A DNA stretch of 64,000 bases. Source: Spisula solida. Lineage: Eukaryota; Mollusca; Bivalvia; Venerida; Mactridae. The stretch lies in NCBI GenBank assembly GCA_947247005.1, contig OX365952.1, forward strand, positions 46,294,722-46,358,721, written 5' to 3'. Shown here one piece after another: positions 1-12,028 of this stretch. Every line of letters begins with the position of its first letter. The first letter of the stretch is position 1. The translations under genes and the position numbers were made by a program. The notes beneath the pieces are model-generated. The model made no database searches. It worked only from the letters and a program-made list of their open reading frames with translations, and was not told where the DNA came from.

Positions 1-271
1 TTAAATTACAATTGATGATGTTATAGACATTTTTGTTATTAGTATTATCCTAACATTTTTCGACTAATTGCAATTATCGGGGTACTCAACCAAAACATTT
101 TCCCTTCTATTGAACTCTGCTGCCTGGTTCCATTTCATTAATTAACTATTTATTTATTTTCCCTAATATCTCTTTCCTTCATTTTATATCTAGCCTGTTT
201 CTATTTAGACCCGTAAGTGGCAATCATATACGGCGGGGGATGGTCATGTGATCATGGCTCTTGTGTACTTT
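1..271. mobile_element. 3' end of inserted element (cut by window)
   Basis: Identical, but for a few bases, to 43,087-43,355, the right end of the 1.13-kb insertion in copy III. Ends at the same place, before GATGCA (272-277). The same insertion therefore exists in copies I and III and was amplified with the array. Confidence 0.75.
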
Positions 272-1999
272 GATGCAAGTAAGATATATTTCTGACGTGT
301 TCGCTATAAGACAAAACACTATTTTAATTTGCGGAATTAATTTCTGCGGTACAGTCGCGAAGCGCAGAAACAAATTGTACAAATGAATTGATCTCGTTAC
401 CCTGATTGTTTAAATACAGTTTGTGTATATATTATACAGTATGAAATAAGGGATCGTGTTCACTGTACTAGTCAAAACAAAGTTCTGTTCTGGCATAATC
501 AGCATTTTCAGCACTAAAATTGTATAAAAGAAGTAAAATTTCGATCAATTGTACGTAGTTTCGTATTATCAATCTTAACCACACATTAAGACGAATGCTT
601 AAGCCTTTAGCAACTGTTGTCAAATGAGATGGTAACATCTTTCCTGACTTCAATCTTTATTTCCCAGACATTTCCATCAAATTCGAGAATTTCACACCAA
701 TTTAGCGATCATTGTCTTGGTGAGTTCCTTAATGGTGCATTTCTCTTTTCCTATTAAAGTGCAGGCATATTTGCGAAGCTTGTTCTATATTTTAACAAAA
801 TCGATGACCTGAGATTCGAAAGATCTAAAACGGATATGGAAAAAAGCAACGTATTACATTCGATTGCCCGACTACAAGTAATATAAATACATTCACAGCA
901 GCTAATGACCGAAAAATGAACTTGAAATGACATGACATTTGTATTGTTCCTTTGTACAAATAATGAGGACACGACATGAATCTGAGGCATCACGCGCTAA
1001 GGAGGATACGTACCCTCAACAAAACGAGGACAGCGAGCACCTCAACAGCAGTACTTCAAAGTACTAGAGTACTAGACACATGTGTCAAATGAGTGAGAGG
1101 TAATTCCGAGCTTGGAGCAGTCACAGCCATGTAACGTCACATAAACAGTACCCTTCGGTGTACGTGTATTTAGTTTAAACAAGAGTTAATATGAAACGAA
1201 ATTAGACTGAAAGCTGAAAAAACAACATTGTGTGGTTTCAAGAAACACAATAAAGCTAATAGTGATGCGATAAATTATGTTGTTACCCTTTAAGCTAATA
1301 TTATATCTGCAATTATGAGAAATGGTCGTAAAAGTATCACAAATGAGAATAAGATATAAACGAGCTAGAGAAGAAACCCCTTTATTCAATTGGTGAGAGT
1401 TAGATTGGGACCAATGCTAGATGATATCTCTTCGGTTTCGATTACGCCGAAAGATATTAACTCATCAAGGAAATTCATAAGTTGAAACACCATTCGATCC
1501 TTATGTGTTGGTACAGTCAAGTAATCAGTACATGTTTCCTTTATACTGTGACAAAAATCGGGGACGTGAGATTTAACCAATGCTGACATAACGAGTTTCA
1601 ACGGTAACTACTAGGATGCAACAGTCCTTTATGTTTGTTCATCCAATACGTATCACATCTTTTCCTATCAAAGTAAAGGTCACAAAATCGAGTGACAGGA
1701 TTGCCAATATAGTATTGCACACCATAGAGCTATAGAGATTTGTTGAATGCGAAATTAGTTCTTGGAGCTTAATTTAATCAGAGTGTTGTAACATTGTATC
1801 ATGAAGCTTAAAACATTGACCCGCGTGGCTCTTGTAACAGTTACACAATTTAAAGAGATTGTTTGTGCATAAAAATGTATTGCATTTTTACAAATATTAC
1901 AATTGTTATTTAAAATTGATAATAGTAATTACTATATACAGGTAGTTTTATCGCTCACTTAAGCCATGAACATATACCCAGTCTTCCCTTTAAACCTTT
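272..1999. repeat. A sub-repeat, first unit (copy I)
   Basis: About 1.7 kb, tandemly related to 2,000-3,785: for example 601-760 aligns with 2,420-2,580 around 'agcaactgttgtcaaatgag'. Its near-identical partner is 43,356-45,369. Compared with that partner, copy I has lost about 290 bp at the junction near 1,384, where 'cccctttattcaattggtg' replaces a longer stretch. It contains a block (about 1,386-1,745) missing from the second-type A units, which holds the minus-strand frame listed separately. Confidence 0.85.
1386..1601 (-). pseudogene. Unidentified coding-like fragment in A repeat (copy I)
   Basis: A 71-codon minus-strand frame with protein-like composition (the core includes THKDRMVFQLMNFLDE). 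Its partner at 44,710-44,970 has the same frame with only a few substitutions, two of which change residues (Ser to Cys and Leu to Phe). It lies in a block of about 360 bp that first-type A units have and second-type units lack. A possible acceptor (ttatgtcag) precedes the conserved part, but I see no good donor. The spacing of Cys, Gln and hydrophobic residues faintly recalls the C-terminal part of GIMAP/IAN GTPases, too weak to name. It could be an exon captured with a repeat or a chance frame. Confidence 0.3.
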
Positions 2000-3785
2000 C
2001 TCTCCAAAGATACAGATATCAACGACATACAAAAACTATGTCCGCCTGAGAGAATTTCGTTTCATAAGCATTATGTATTTTGTTGTAAGGAAAGTTAGAT
2101 ACATTTCAGACGTTTTCGCTATAAGACAAAATAAAAAAAATACTATTTTTATAATTTAGTCATGAATCACAGAAAACGCAGAAATAAAAAAGACATAATT
2201 TACCCGCAGTACAAATTGTACAAATGAATTGATCTTGTAACCTTGATTGTTTAAATATTGGGTATATATTATACCGTATGAGATAAGGAAGTCTATTGAA
2301 CAAGTCGTCATAAAGTTTTATTTTGGCATAATAAAGATTGTATCAGAGAAGTAAAATTCCGATCAATTGTACGTAGATTTGTATTATCAATCGTAGTCAC
2401 ACATTAAGACGAATGTTTAAGCCTCTAGCAACTGTTGTCAAATGAGGTGGTAACATCTTTCCTGACTTCAATCATTATTTCTCAGACATTTCCATCAAAT
2501 TCGAGAATTTCACACCAATTTAGCGATCATTGTCGTGGTGAGTTCCTTAATGATGCATTTCTCTTTGCCTATTAAAGTGCAGGCATATTTGCGAAGCTTG
2601 CTCTATATTTTAACAAAACCCATGACCTGAGATTCGATCGAGACGGATCTAAAACGGAAATGGGAAAAGCAACTTATTACAGGCGATTGCCCGACTAAAA
2701 GGAAATACAAATACATTCGCAGCAGTTAATAACCAAATAAGAACTTGAAATGACATGTATTGTTCATTTGGTCAAATAATGAGGTCAAGACATGAATCTG
2801 AGGCAACACGCGCTAAGGAGGAAACATACTATCCGCAAGACTAGGATAGCGAGCATCACTACTACAGTACCTGACTAGACACATGTTGTGCCATCAGTGG
2901 GAGGCAATTCCGAGCGTAAAGCAATCACAGCTATGCAACGTCTCGTAAACAGTACACTTCCTCGTACGTGTATTTAGTTTTAACAAGAGTTTATATTAAA
3001 CGAAATTAGAATGAAAGGTAAAAATACAACATTGTGTGGTTTCAGATAACACAATAAAGCTAACAGTGACGAGAGAAATTATGTTGTTCCCCTTTCAGCT
3101 CATACATGTATTAAATCTGCAATTATGAGAAATGGTCGCAAAAGTATCACAAATGAGAATTAGATATCAACGAGCTAGAGAAGAAACCCCTTTAACAAAT
3201 GTGCAGATTGCCAGGAATGAACACTAATATAACATCCTAGTCTCGAGACAGTCCTAATTACAAATAACTGAGGCTTAATTTCGCCATAGGTTTTTTCTAG
3301 TTTGGCTTGTCTTCCTTGCTTGCTGTGAAAATATCATTCCAAACATTTCCTGAATTTTATGCACAACACGCAAACATTTGATAACACGGAGTGGTTAGAT
3401 ACACTAGCTATAGTATCATCACATATCAGGACTAACGTGACTTTGGCCCAATGATGAATAAGCATTTTAGTTTTGTTGAATTTGAAATGAGTACTTATTC
3501 TAATCTGATTGTGGTAACCTTGTATCATGACACTTAAAACATTGACCCGCGTGGCTCTTCTAACATTTTACACGATTTAAAGAGATTGTTTGTGCGTTGA
3601 AGTGTAATGAAATTTACAAATATAACAGTTGTTATTTAGAATAAATAACAGTAATTACTATTCACGTATACCGGTAGTTATATCGCGCACTTAAGTCATG
3701 AACAGATACCGAGTCTTCCCCTTTAACACATTCCATGGATTGCCAACACCTCAATCATTTCAATTCAGTTTTAAAAAGAAGTAGG
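2000..3785. repeat. A sub-repeat, second unit (copy I)
   Basis: Starts ctctccaaagatacag. Collinear copies are 23,731-25,502 (copy II) and 45,370-47,165 (copy III). It is a diverged tandem copy of 272-1,999. No reading frame is conserved among all members, so it is annotated as non-coding repeat. Confidence 0.87.
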
Positions 3786-3787
3786 TA

Positions 3788-4050
3788 CTGTATAAGTGGT
3801 TAAGTTCGCGTCGTGGAAATCTTCGCGTTTTTCGCGAATGGCACATTTTCGCGAAGTTTTCCGCCCGCGTAAATATCTGCCATCATAAAACGGTGTTTAT
3901 GTACGATCAACTATGATTTCACCACTTACGATGCTTGTTCGTATTATACAAACCAATATAGGAAATGTTAATGGAGTGTGATATGAAAATAAAGAAAACA
4001 TAGCTGTAAAATGACGAATACTTAAGAAAATTACAGTGAAATAAATATTG
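3788..4050. mobile_element. TA-flanked insertion private to copy I
   Basis: Copies II and III read through gtaggt..atctaatatctgat at this site, while copy I has about 263 extra bases between two TA dinucleotides. The insert begins CTGTATAAGTGGTTAAGTTC and has a cluster of TTCGCG words (3,805-3,870). Its start resembles, in inverted orientation, the end of the element at 6,700-6,907. The two ends of this insert do not form a clear inverted repeat, so the class is uncertain. Confidence 0.6.
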
Positions 4051-5859
4051 TATTTATCTAATATCTGATATTTATCATTTGAATTGACTGCTACTTGCGC
4101 TTAATATCAAGATCTGCGATAATAACAAGGGCAGATGCTCGTGTTCTAATGATACTCACGTGGGTCAATCAAACAGTCATTAGCCCCAATGGACGAGGCT
4201 TTCGAAATACTTTGGCAACAGTTCGTAAGTTTTAAACGAATATTCCATATACACTTTCTGTGAAGTTGTTGAAGATTGTGAATTATGGAGTTACAGACTA
4301 TGATTGGATTAGGAGAATGTCAGTTGTTGACAAGGTGTTGTAATAAATCGTAACCAGACGTCCCAGGCTGCATCAAGTTTCATCTTAAGTCTTTGTAATC
4401 TATATTAGTGGAAAGTATGTGAAACTTGGCAGGATTGTGACATACTATTGAATTGGCAACATTTTCTGTGCACGGAATTCTATGCACGCTTCCGTAACAT
4501 TTAGTTTATCAACTATGTAATGAACTTAACACCTTGTCTCATGATATTTGTCTAGAAAACATCTATTGTAAATTCCCTTTCAATTCTACTATCTTTTACC
4601 CATTGCTGAATTAATGAAACACTACACTTTGAGCGGAAAACATCCTTAAAGCAATATTTTATTCTTCCGTGGCATACATAAATCTTGAAGTAGTTAAGAC
4701 ATGTTCAATAAAACGGTAAACAGAAGGTTTTTTTTTATTAAAATTAAAGGTCTTCGTTTTACGTAACGGATGCAATTCAAATAAAAGTTAAAAAGATATT
4801 AAACATACAAAACCGCTTTCACAAAAAGATGAAAACAAATCGAACAGGAAAGTTTGCAGTCAGCATGAATAGCAGAGCACGGAAGGCACAACATAGAACA
4901 CACAAAAAAAGAAAAATAACATAGATCAAGTTTCAATGACAAACATAACATTGAAGAAGTAAAAAATGAATCTTAGCAACTACTGAAAACGACCCTTTCC
5001 CACGCATAGCCATAAGTCAATGAATGAAGTAAAGAAATGAACGACAAGAAAACTGACGATGATTTATCTAACAACACAATAACATCACCAACTAAAAACA
5101 ATTACAAGGAAATTTCAAAGGGTTTACATTACATATGTTTTCAAAGCACACGCATGCAATTTCACAAGAAAATCAAGTGTTGAATCATATTGCTTCCATA
5201 TTTTATGGATTCTGGCTGCCACTAACCTTACAGTTCATATTCATCTACCCACTCGTGGATATCTGACAAATCTAAAATTCTTTGATAGTTAAACTAAACT
5301 ATTTCCCGAATATGTCTTTAAAAATAGCATAACATTATCCAAAAAAAAGCTTTAATGTTTTTCTAATGTCTTTTTGATGCAAATCTCTTATTTAAGGTAA
5401 AAGGATTTAATTCAAAATAATTCAAAATAATAACAATACATTAGTGCATATTATTTCGGCAAACTACAATTCAATATAAATACCAATTCATAGAAAATAA
5501 ATACCATCATATTGTTTAATTATCATATCGATATTCGTACCATGCAAGCTCTCGTTTCATTATATTATAAGTTCCTTTTTCCATGCATACATTTTTCATT
5601 ACGCTTATATGTTTTTAATGCGCATCTGGTGTCCATTTTCCATTCTATTTTTGTGTAATATTAGCCATCGTTTAACTACATTCGGTAGAAATATTTCCCT
5701 TAAAGATGATGATCAATCGGACAGGAAATCTGAAACAGCAGATCACGAAATTCACAAAAAAGAAAAATCACTGATTACTACAACAAGACCAACCATGTAA
5801 ATGAACACAAAAATGAAACCGAATAGCTTCAAAATTACGACACCCTAACTAAATGATAG

Positions 5860-6150
5860 TATTAAGTCAGACAGGGAAGGAAGCACTTATCTTAACCCGA
5901 GCACAGAAAACATAAAAAACACACAAGGCACAATGCCCACCTGAGCCAGCCGAGCACAGAAAACATAAAAACATACAAGGCACAATGCCCAACTAAACAA
6001 GTTATGATCCTCCCATCTCCAAGCTGTCGAAATTCTAAATGAACCAGTTTCAGCAACTAAAATGCTGAATGCCCAGGCATTAATGACCTAGTTCCAACAG
6101 TAAAATGGCTGAAATACCTAGTTTTAGCTGTAAGAAGTCCTAAAAAGTAA
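5860..6150 (+). repeat. GACAGGGAAGGCAGCAC-family repeat (copy I)
   Basis: Member of a dispersed family that starts near 'ttaagtcagacagggaagg', followed by about two 60-bp monomers containing 'ccgagcacagaaaacata' and 'caatgccca', then 'caagctgtcgaaattcta' and 'aagctgaatgcccag'. Other members: 18,470-18,690, 26,143-26,575, 27,740-28,040, 36,480-36,690, 50,778-50,910 and, inverted, 53,395-53,690. More diverged relatives sit at about 4,850, 9,540 (minus), 19,400 (minus), 22,260, 37,430 (minus) and 40,715. Confidence 0.8.
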
Positions 6151-6699
6151 CAAAAAGAATAGAAAAGTGTATTTGGTGTGACAATTGACGTTTCCAGGAT
6201 CATGCAACGTTGGTGAAGGCTTTGATTAATGTACGGCTAATGGAGATAAGCGCTGTTGGTGGTTAGTTATGCACTAACATTCATCACTTAACCTACTGGA
6301 TAAAAGCATAAAAGTGCAGATTAAAATTCACGTACATATCGTTCATTGCATGCAGTACTCAAATACAACTACTTGATGAGTTTTAATAGTAATTGGCGTC
6401 TTGAAAGGAATTTTTGACCTGGAATGACTTTACAACGATCTGCTTTAACGTATACAAATAGTTTGACAGTTTATGAAATTATTATTACCAGACAAAATCA
6501 GACATATGTCCCTTAGGACTACACACATATATGTCATATGTCAAGATCGACATGTGTGGTTGACTCGGTAATTTAATGGCCCCTAAGAATGACTAATGTT
6601 TGTCTAGTACAAAGTTATTCCGGTAATGATTCCGTCGGTTGTTTTATGTCAAGAAGAATCTAGTGCTCCTTATTTAATGTGTCTGTCTATTACTGATTA

Positions 6700-6907
6700 T
6701 GAGAATGTTGCCGCGGTTCAAAAAGTTAGCGAGATTTAAAATCTTAATTTCAGAAACTTGGCGTGCGGAAAAATAGCGTTTTTGTTGTTTTCAGTAGAGT
6801 TCTTTGTTGGCAAAACTTTACACTTGAGGATATATTTAGCGGAATAGGTGTTTCCGCGTATTTCGCCAATATTTTGAACGTCGCTAACTCAACCTCTTAT
6901 ACGGTAT
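6700..6907 (-). repeat. TACCGTATAAG-family repeat (copy I)
   Basis: On the minus strand this starts TACCGTATAAGAGGTTGAGT and carries GCG-rich words. It is the same family as the copy I insertion at 3,788-4,050, which starts TACTGTATAAGTGGTTAAGT including the TA. It is shared by all three macro-repeat copies and so is older than the array. Confidence 0.55.
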
Positions 6908-7303
6908 CTCAGGAAAATAGCCCATAATGTTATGGCCAGCAATTTGCCTTACGACCAATATCCAGGGCACATTTATCATAGTCTAACGTCTAATAACTGA
7001 CACATAAAGAGGTTATGTAAAGAGGTAAATGGCATTTGACTTTAAGGATAATCAAGCATCACCACAAATGGACATACTCTAGACAAACTATTTAAGCTCA
7101 TTGGTGTACAAGTAGATACTTGAGTAAACATACGTTATTCTGTAATCGGAAGGTGATCAGTCATATAGCTCATTAGATCATCGACGAACAATAATTCTAA
7201 GGATAGACTGAGAGCAACAAAACAACTCTGAATGCTCGTTACTACGCTGTATGCAAGTATGCTGTATGCAAGTCCAAGTTTTAGTTAACCGCGAATTAGA
7301 GTA

Positions 7304-7386
7304 CAGAGGTACCTCTCTTGAGCGACATTTGTGGGAGACAAGCAGAGTGTGTGTTGTAGAGAGGGAGCCGTTGTAAAGAGGGATTG
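7304..7386. mobile_element. 83-bp TA-flanked MITE, pogo/Tigger-like ends (copy I)
   Basis: Begins TACAGaGGTACCTCTCTTGA and ends in the inverse of TACAATCCCTCTTTACAAC. The CAGTGGTACCTCTCTT-type end and TA target resemble pogo/Tigger elements. The orthologue at 29,210 reads CAGTGGTACCTC, the better preserved form. Confidence 0.6.
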
Positions 7387-7795
7387 TACTTCTAACTGAC
7401 TTGTGCATAAATAGCATGATTTAACCTCCAAAATATGTACATGATGTACTCAAGCAACGTGTCATAATTAGTAAAGATGAATAAAGTGTATTGAGGTTGC
7501 TAACTCCTGACCAGATTATGATCCTATTAATTCTATAAAAGGACATTATTTCGCCGATTTTGCCATGACAAAAAAAGTAAGTCCTTGTCCGTTTCTTGTT
7601 GTAGTAACATAATACATTACTAATAAGTACCCATATATTGGAATTTTCGTAATAGATCAAATATTTTCGAAACTATTTGTATTCAAATGCCATGTGATGC
7701 CAAATACGATATGACGGGAATAGTATAATTAGTTTAAAATTTGTTTAATCCTAAAATGAAGAACGTTCATACTAGTAAAATAACTTGCACACATG

Positions 7796-7990
7796 TTTGC
7801 ATCAACCAATTGATAATCTATAAGGACATTCTATGCCAGGCATGCTTAAAGTATCAAAATGCAATCTCAGCGGTGTGTAATACTATCGTTTAACTTTGCT
7901 ATCGAAGCAATAAGGAGTAATAAAGACGAGAATCTAATGCATTATATTTTGGCACATTGTAGACATCTTGGAAATTCGTCTTCGTGTGTA
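7796..7990 (+). pseudogene. Decayed paralogue of the DIDAIRRN exon (copy I, P1)
   Basis: Matches both halves of the intact exon at 33,747-34,035: the start (tttgcatcaaccaattga, then ataaggacattctatgccag) and the end (gcaataaggagtaataaaga). About 150 bp of the middle is missing, joined at 'gcatgcttaaagtatc'. The acceptor AG of copy II (29,699-29,700) has become TG here. Not translatable throughout. The homology to both exon ends, separated by a deletion, identifies it as a dead paralogue. Confidence 0.6.
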
Positions 7991-9200
7991 TCATTCTTAG
8001 AGAATTTTTTTAACAACACCTAAAACATTATCTGATAAGGTAAATATGTTTTGAAAATCAGCAAAAATAACCAAGGACTGTTTACGTAAAGTTTGGCGTT
8101 AATTATGTTACTATTGAATTAGTATCAGTTCGCTCCTTTCTGCTCTTTAACTACACTATCCGAGACTCTCATCGCTTGTTCTGTGTACATGAAGTGTTAC
8201 GTAGTAGACATTGATGGATATAATGAAAGAACACACCAAAAACATGAATCTTGTATAGATCTATGTAAAGACGACGAATCTCCAAGAATATGAATGTATG
8301 GAATCAATAGTCCTGACTAATGAAAAAAAGGAAACCTTATTCAGTGACATGGTCTTGTTGTGGATCATATCTGTAGCAAAGTGCAAAACAGAGAGCTTAA
8401 ATATTTTACTCATGCCCATTTTAGACTTCAAAATATTCAACATTGGTCATTTCTCATAAACCGTTCAAGATGTTTAACTGATATTGACAACGCCAAAAAA
8501 ACGCATGTTAAGAAAAGCAAAATTCAATCCAATCGGTGTGTAATGTTATCGTTTTACTGTGATATCGATGCAATAAGGCGTAATAAAGACGAGAATCTAA
8601 TGCATTATATTTTCGATACATTGTAGACAAATTGGAATTACGTCTCTGCGTGTATCATTCTTAGAGAAATTAATTTGACGCCACGTAAAACATTGTCTGA
8701 TAAGATAGTAATGTTTTGTTAATCACCAAAAGAACAAGGGCTGTTTACTTAATGTTTGTGGTTAATTATGTTTTTATTGAATTGATATCAGTTCATTTCT
8801 GTCTGCACTTGAAACACACCGTCCGAGACGCACATCGCCTGTTCTGTTTACATGAAGCGGTACATATTTGACATGGATATAATGAAAGAACAAACACAAA
8901 ATAACCATAAATCTTGTACAGATGTAAAGACGACAATTTTCCTAATATGCATCTAAGGAATCAATATTACACAAAGACGAGGTTTTGTTGTGAATTATAT
9001 CTGTAGCAATAAGCAATGATACAAGCTTTAATAAAATTGTCTGATGTCCCATTGTCGGCGTCATTATCTTCAACATTGGTCATAGTTCAAGCAAACTTCA
9101 ACAGTGGTTGTTTGAAATAAAATATTTTTCAAAACATTTCCTATGTTATTATTGTATGCAAAAAAACAACGAGTACGAAATGATGTTGTGGTTTCATGTG
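7850..9200. repeat. Local tandem duplication of about 670 bp (copy I)
   Basis: 7,859-8,520 and 8,525-9,090 align through 'tgtgtaat.ttatcgttt', 'aaaacattatctgataag', 'gaattagtatcagttc' and 'gatataatgaaagaacaca'. Copy II has one unit (29,765-30,405). The two units are clearly diverged, so the duplication may be older than the array, with copy II having lost one. Confidence 0.8.
8526..8648 (+). pseudogene. Decayed partial paralogue of the DIDAIRRN exon (copy I, P1')
   Basis: The 3' half of the exon, produced by a local tandem duplication of about 670 bp (7,850-8,525 and 8,525-9,200). The frame still reads CDIDAIRRNKDENLM (inside the 88-codon frame 8,360-8,626), against YDIDAIRRNGDDYLM in the intact exon. 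Six of the fifteen codons differ only silently (for example ATC/ATA, GAT/GAC, AGG/AGA, CGT/AGA, CTA/TTA). Confidence 0.6.
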
Positions 9201-10157
9201 ATTCCAACACCATGGTGAACTTGGTTAGTTTTATTGTATTTAGCAAAGTGCTGCAGCGATGTTTCAGTCGTACATGTTGGTCATTTGAATTCATTTTGAA
9301 CTAATACAAACATGCTCTTCAGCTGAAAGCAAACTACTACACTGGTGAAAGAAGGGACGTTGCCATATCGAACATAGTAATTATTCTGTCATAGGACAAC
9401 GTGGATGTCAAGCGTCAGGTTGGTCTAAACCTAAATCATGGTATTTGGTATGTCTGAACGTTGTGTTTTTTGTTGATTTGTACAGAGTAACCATTTTACG
9501 TTTGATGTGTTTTTCTGTTCTTCTCTTGAATTTTGTACTCTGATGTTTCTGTTGAGGACAGCCTCCCTTGTCCGAGTCCATATTATCGTTTGTAGCAAAA
9601 ACGTAACATCTACGTAACATATAATTAAGGACAGGTACCATGTTTATCGAGACAATTTCAGTTAATTTAATTTTAATTTACTCATTAAATCAGTCAAGTT
9701 TAAATCATGTGGAAATCAACTTCAACCATCCAATTCAACCAATTATGTTAAACGATCTCAAGCATGACAGTCTATGATAAAACATGCATAGTCATGCATG
9801 TGTTTGATATGAACTATGTTATATTTGAAGAACGATTTTGAAGAACGATTCTGAAAGCATTCCTATTACATTGACGACCACAAAAGCACCTATAATTAAT
9901 AAGTCTGGATGTCCGGGGGAAGTGTTCCATAAAACACCTCGCTCAAAGTTGAATGAAGTTTAGAGTACATGATCAGTTTCAGGTTGTTAATTTGATGTAA
10001 CCAGACTCACTGGATATTGATTGTATTAACAATACGAGACATTTCCGCAAAAAATAATTGACGTCAACAGGTATTCATTTAAACAATTGCTGTGTTTTTG
10101 AATTGGGATAGTTCCAGTCTGAAACTGTATAACGGCATGGTAGAAATGGTGACATAC

Positions 10158-10232
10158 CTTTGCCAAACGCTGTAGGACTTGGTACAGTGTTGCAAGAGGA
10201 ACTGTGTGTTGCTGTGGCACACTATCTTTAAC
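10158..10232 (-). CDS. 75-nt minus-strand exon with canonical splice sites (copy I)
   Basis: On the minus strand: acceptor 'tctatttcag' immediately before, then exactly 25 codons (VKDSVPQQHTVPLATL and YQVLQRLAK), then donor GTATGT. It is a phase-0 symmetric exon, G+C richer than its surroundings. The sequence looks like a helical segment; family unknown. It is conserved in copy II with one amino-acid change (Ser to Cys). No partner exons were identified. It could be a surviving exon of a duplicated gene or a pseudoexon. Confidence 0.5.
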
Positions 10233-10405
10233 CTGAAATAGATAAAACAACTAGCATAGTAATGGTAGATAAAACCATGCAATTACAAAGTCAACAGATG
10301 TTAATGAACATGGATTTGTACGACAAGATGCCAAAAACGTTTTAGGCGGCCACGAAAGCAGTACTTCAATGTTCCTTTGTGTTAAAAAAGAGAACAAACA
10401 CTTAA

Positions 10406-12028
10406 GGAGGTCCGAGCTACCTTGTGCGCATGCGCGAAATTTCAAAATCGTATTAGATAAGAACAAACATGAATTTTGGTTTCAATGATCGCATATGAAT
10501 GTTGATTAATGACAATAAACATAATACTATTGCACAAAATAGATAGTTTTTAACTTTTTATTATTTGCATGTATGAAAGGCGGGTGGGGAACGGCAAAAA
10601 TGCGAATAATATGGGTTCACAATTGTTCAAATGCATATGCTTATATATAATATTTAGTGCATGGTTTACATTGGTTTAGTTATACATTCGGCAAAACTTA
10701 TAAGTACACACTTGTTCATTTGCCCATAGCTCGGTCAATGCGTGCATGATCGTGCTGAAAATTTGAACATATGTAGATTGGATATGTAGAGTTACAATAC
10801 AATCGATATTTTTAACATCTGATTTAAATTGTCACAAACAGAATAAACTAATGATGACAACAGCAGAATCTAAAAAAACACAATAATGCCGTGTGTTCAT
10901 CGGGCGATTGTCAGGTTGCTAATGCACATATGGCCCCGCTGCGCTGATACAGTACAGTTTCAAGTCTATGTTTCTACCACAGACACAGTAATAAAGAAAA
11001 CAATGATAGGAACAAGCACAATTTAGGTTTAAAAATATCAATTTCTGATAAAAAATGCAATTTGGAACATGGTTAACTCCCCTTGACCATAACAATAAAA
11101 AATACTTTTAAAAGTAAAAAAACACCATGTTGTTGTTTGAAAAATCGAATTATTTTGTGTTTTTTTAATTTGACAATAAATCTAAAATTCAAATTTACCT
11201 TACATCAAAATTTTTTGCAAATACGCGTCAATTTCACGGCCATTTTACGGTTTTTGACCTTTCATGGTCCAATGAACCGCTGTATTTACTTTTGAAGAAA
11301 ATATTTTTTTTATCCAGTCCTTTGATAGTCAATACCATGTACACAAAATTTCATGCAAAAATAATAAAAAATAAAAAAGTTATAACGATAAAACGACGTG
11401 TGTACTTATAAGTTTTGCCGAGTGTATGAAGTAGCCACAGTTTGAAATATTATTAATAAGAATTTGTTCAGTACAATATGCAAATCAGGTTAATTTTATG
11501 CAAATTTATTCATAATTAGTACTTTTTAATGAATAGCTCCTAAAAAAGGCTAATGACCCGTATTTTGTATTTGACTAAACTAGTGTTCTATTTGATACTC
11601 AACTTATGGCCAATTCTAAATTATTTTCGATCGTTAGATATTTTTTGACGTTCATTTGAAAATCACACGTTTTGCAAGTGAGTGGGGCAACTATTTATCA
11701 TGTTCAAATACTGAATTTGTTCGTCAGGCAGCCGGAATTGTGACAAATGTCAATAGGAATGACTACTGAACATATAAAATATCATGCATTGTTTAAAAGT
11801 GGTTTCATATAGTAAAAATCTTAAAAAGAACGTAATGGTGCTATAAATGCAGGAAATAGATAAAATGAACAAAACACAATGGTAGGTCATTAGAAAGCCA
11901 TGTATGTCGAAAACGAGCATGGTGACATATCATTGTTATGGCTTCTATGTTGTTCTAGAAGATTGTTCTGTCATTTTAAGATGTTTCAAGGAAAATTCGA
12001 TCGTAAGATCAAAAGTGCGCGTACCTCC
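10406..12028. mobile_element. TTAA-flanked MITE (copy I), carrying a nested MITE
   Basis: Left end TTAA-GGAGGTCCGAGC, right end inverse GGAGGTACGCGC-TTAA, with TTAA at 10,402-10,405 and 12,029-12,032. TTAA targeting points to the piggyBac superfamily (known property), and the terminal inverted repeat is about 12 bp. It has no transposase frame. Near its left end is the palindrome TGCGCATGCGC (10,425-10,435). A 740-bp TA-flanked MITE is inserted inside it (10,685-11,424). Confidence 0.75.
10685..11424. mobile_element. 740-bp MITE with TA target duplication (Tc1/mariner-like)
   Basis: Ends are CATTCGGCAAAACTTATAAG and the inverse of CACTCGGCAAAACTTATAAG, an almost perfect terminal inverted repeat of about 28 bp. 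TA flanks are at 10,683-10,684 and 11,425-11,426. Copy II has the uninterrupted site (tgTAtgaag near 31,548), a natural empty site. A second family member lies at 61,802-62,515 in the opposite orientation with a recognisably homologous interior (tttttgcatgaaattttgtg, aaccatgaaa). No transposase frame is present. Confidence 0.9.

Noticed and set aside
5860..6150. CRISPR-like array of about 60-bp units
   Set aside because: Units are adjacent diverged monomers of a dispersed eukaryotic repeat, without spacers or cas genes.
9408..9641. 77-codon basic minus-strand frame
   Set aside because: Contains a degenerate GACAGGGAAGGCAGC-family repeat (GACTCGGACAAGGGAGG on the minus strand) and is absent from copy II.
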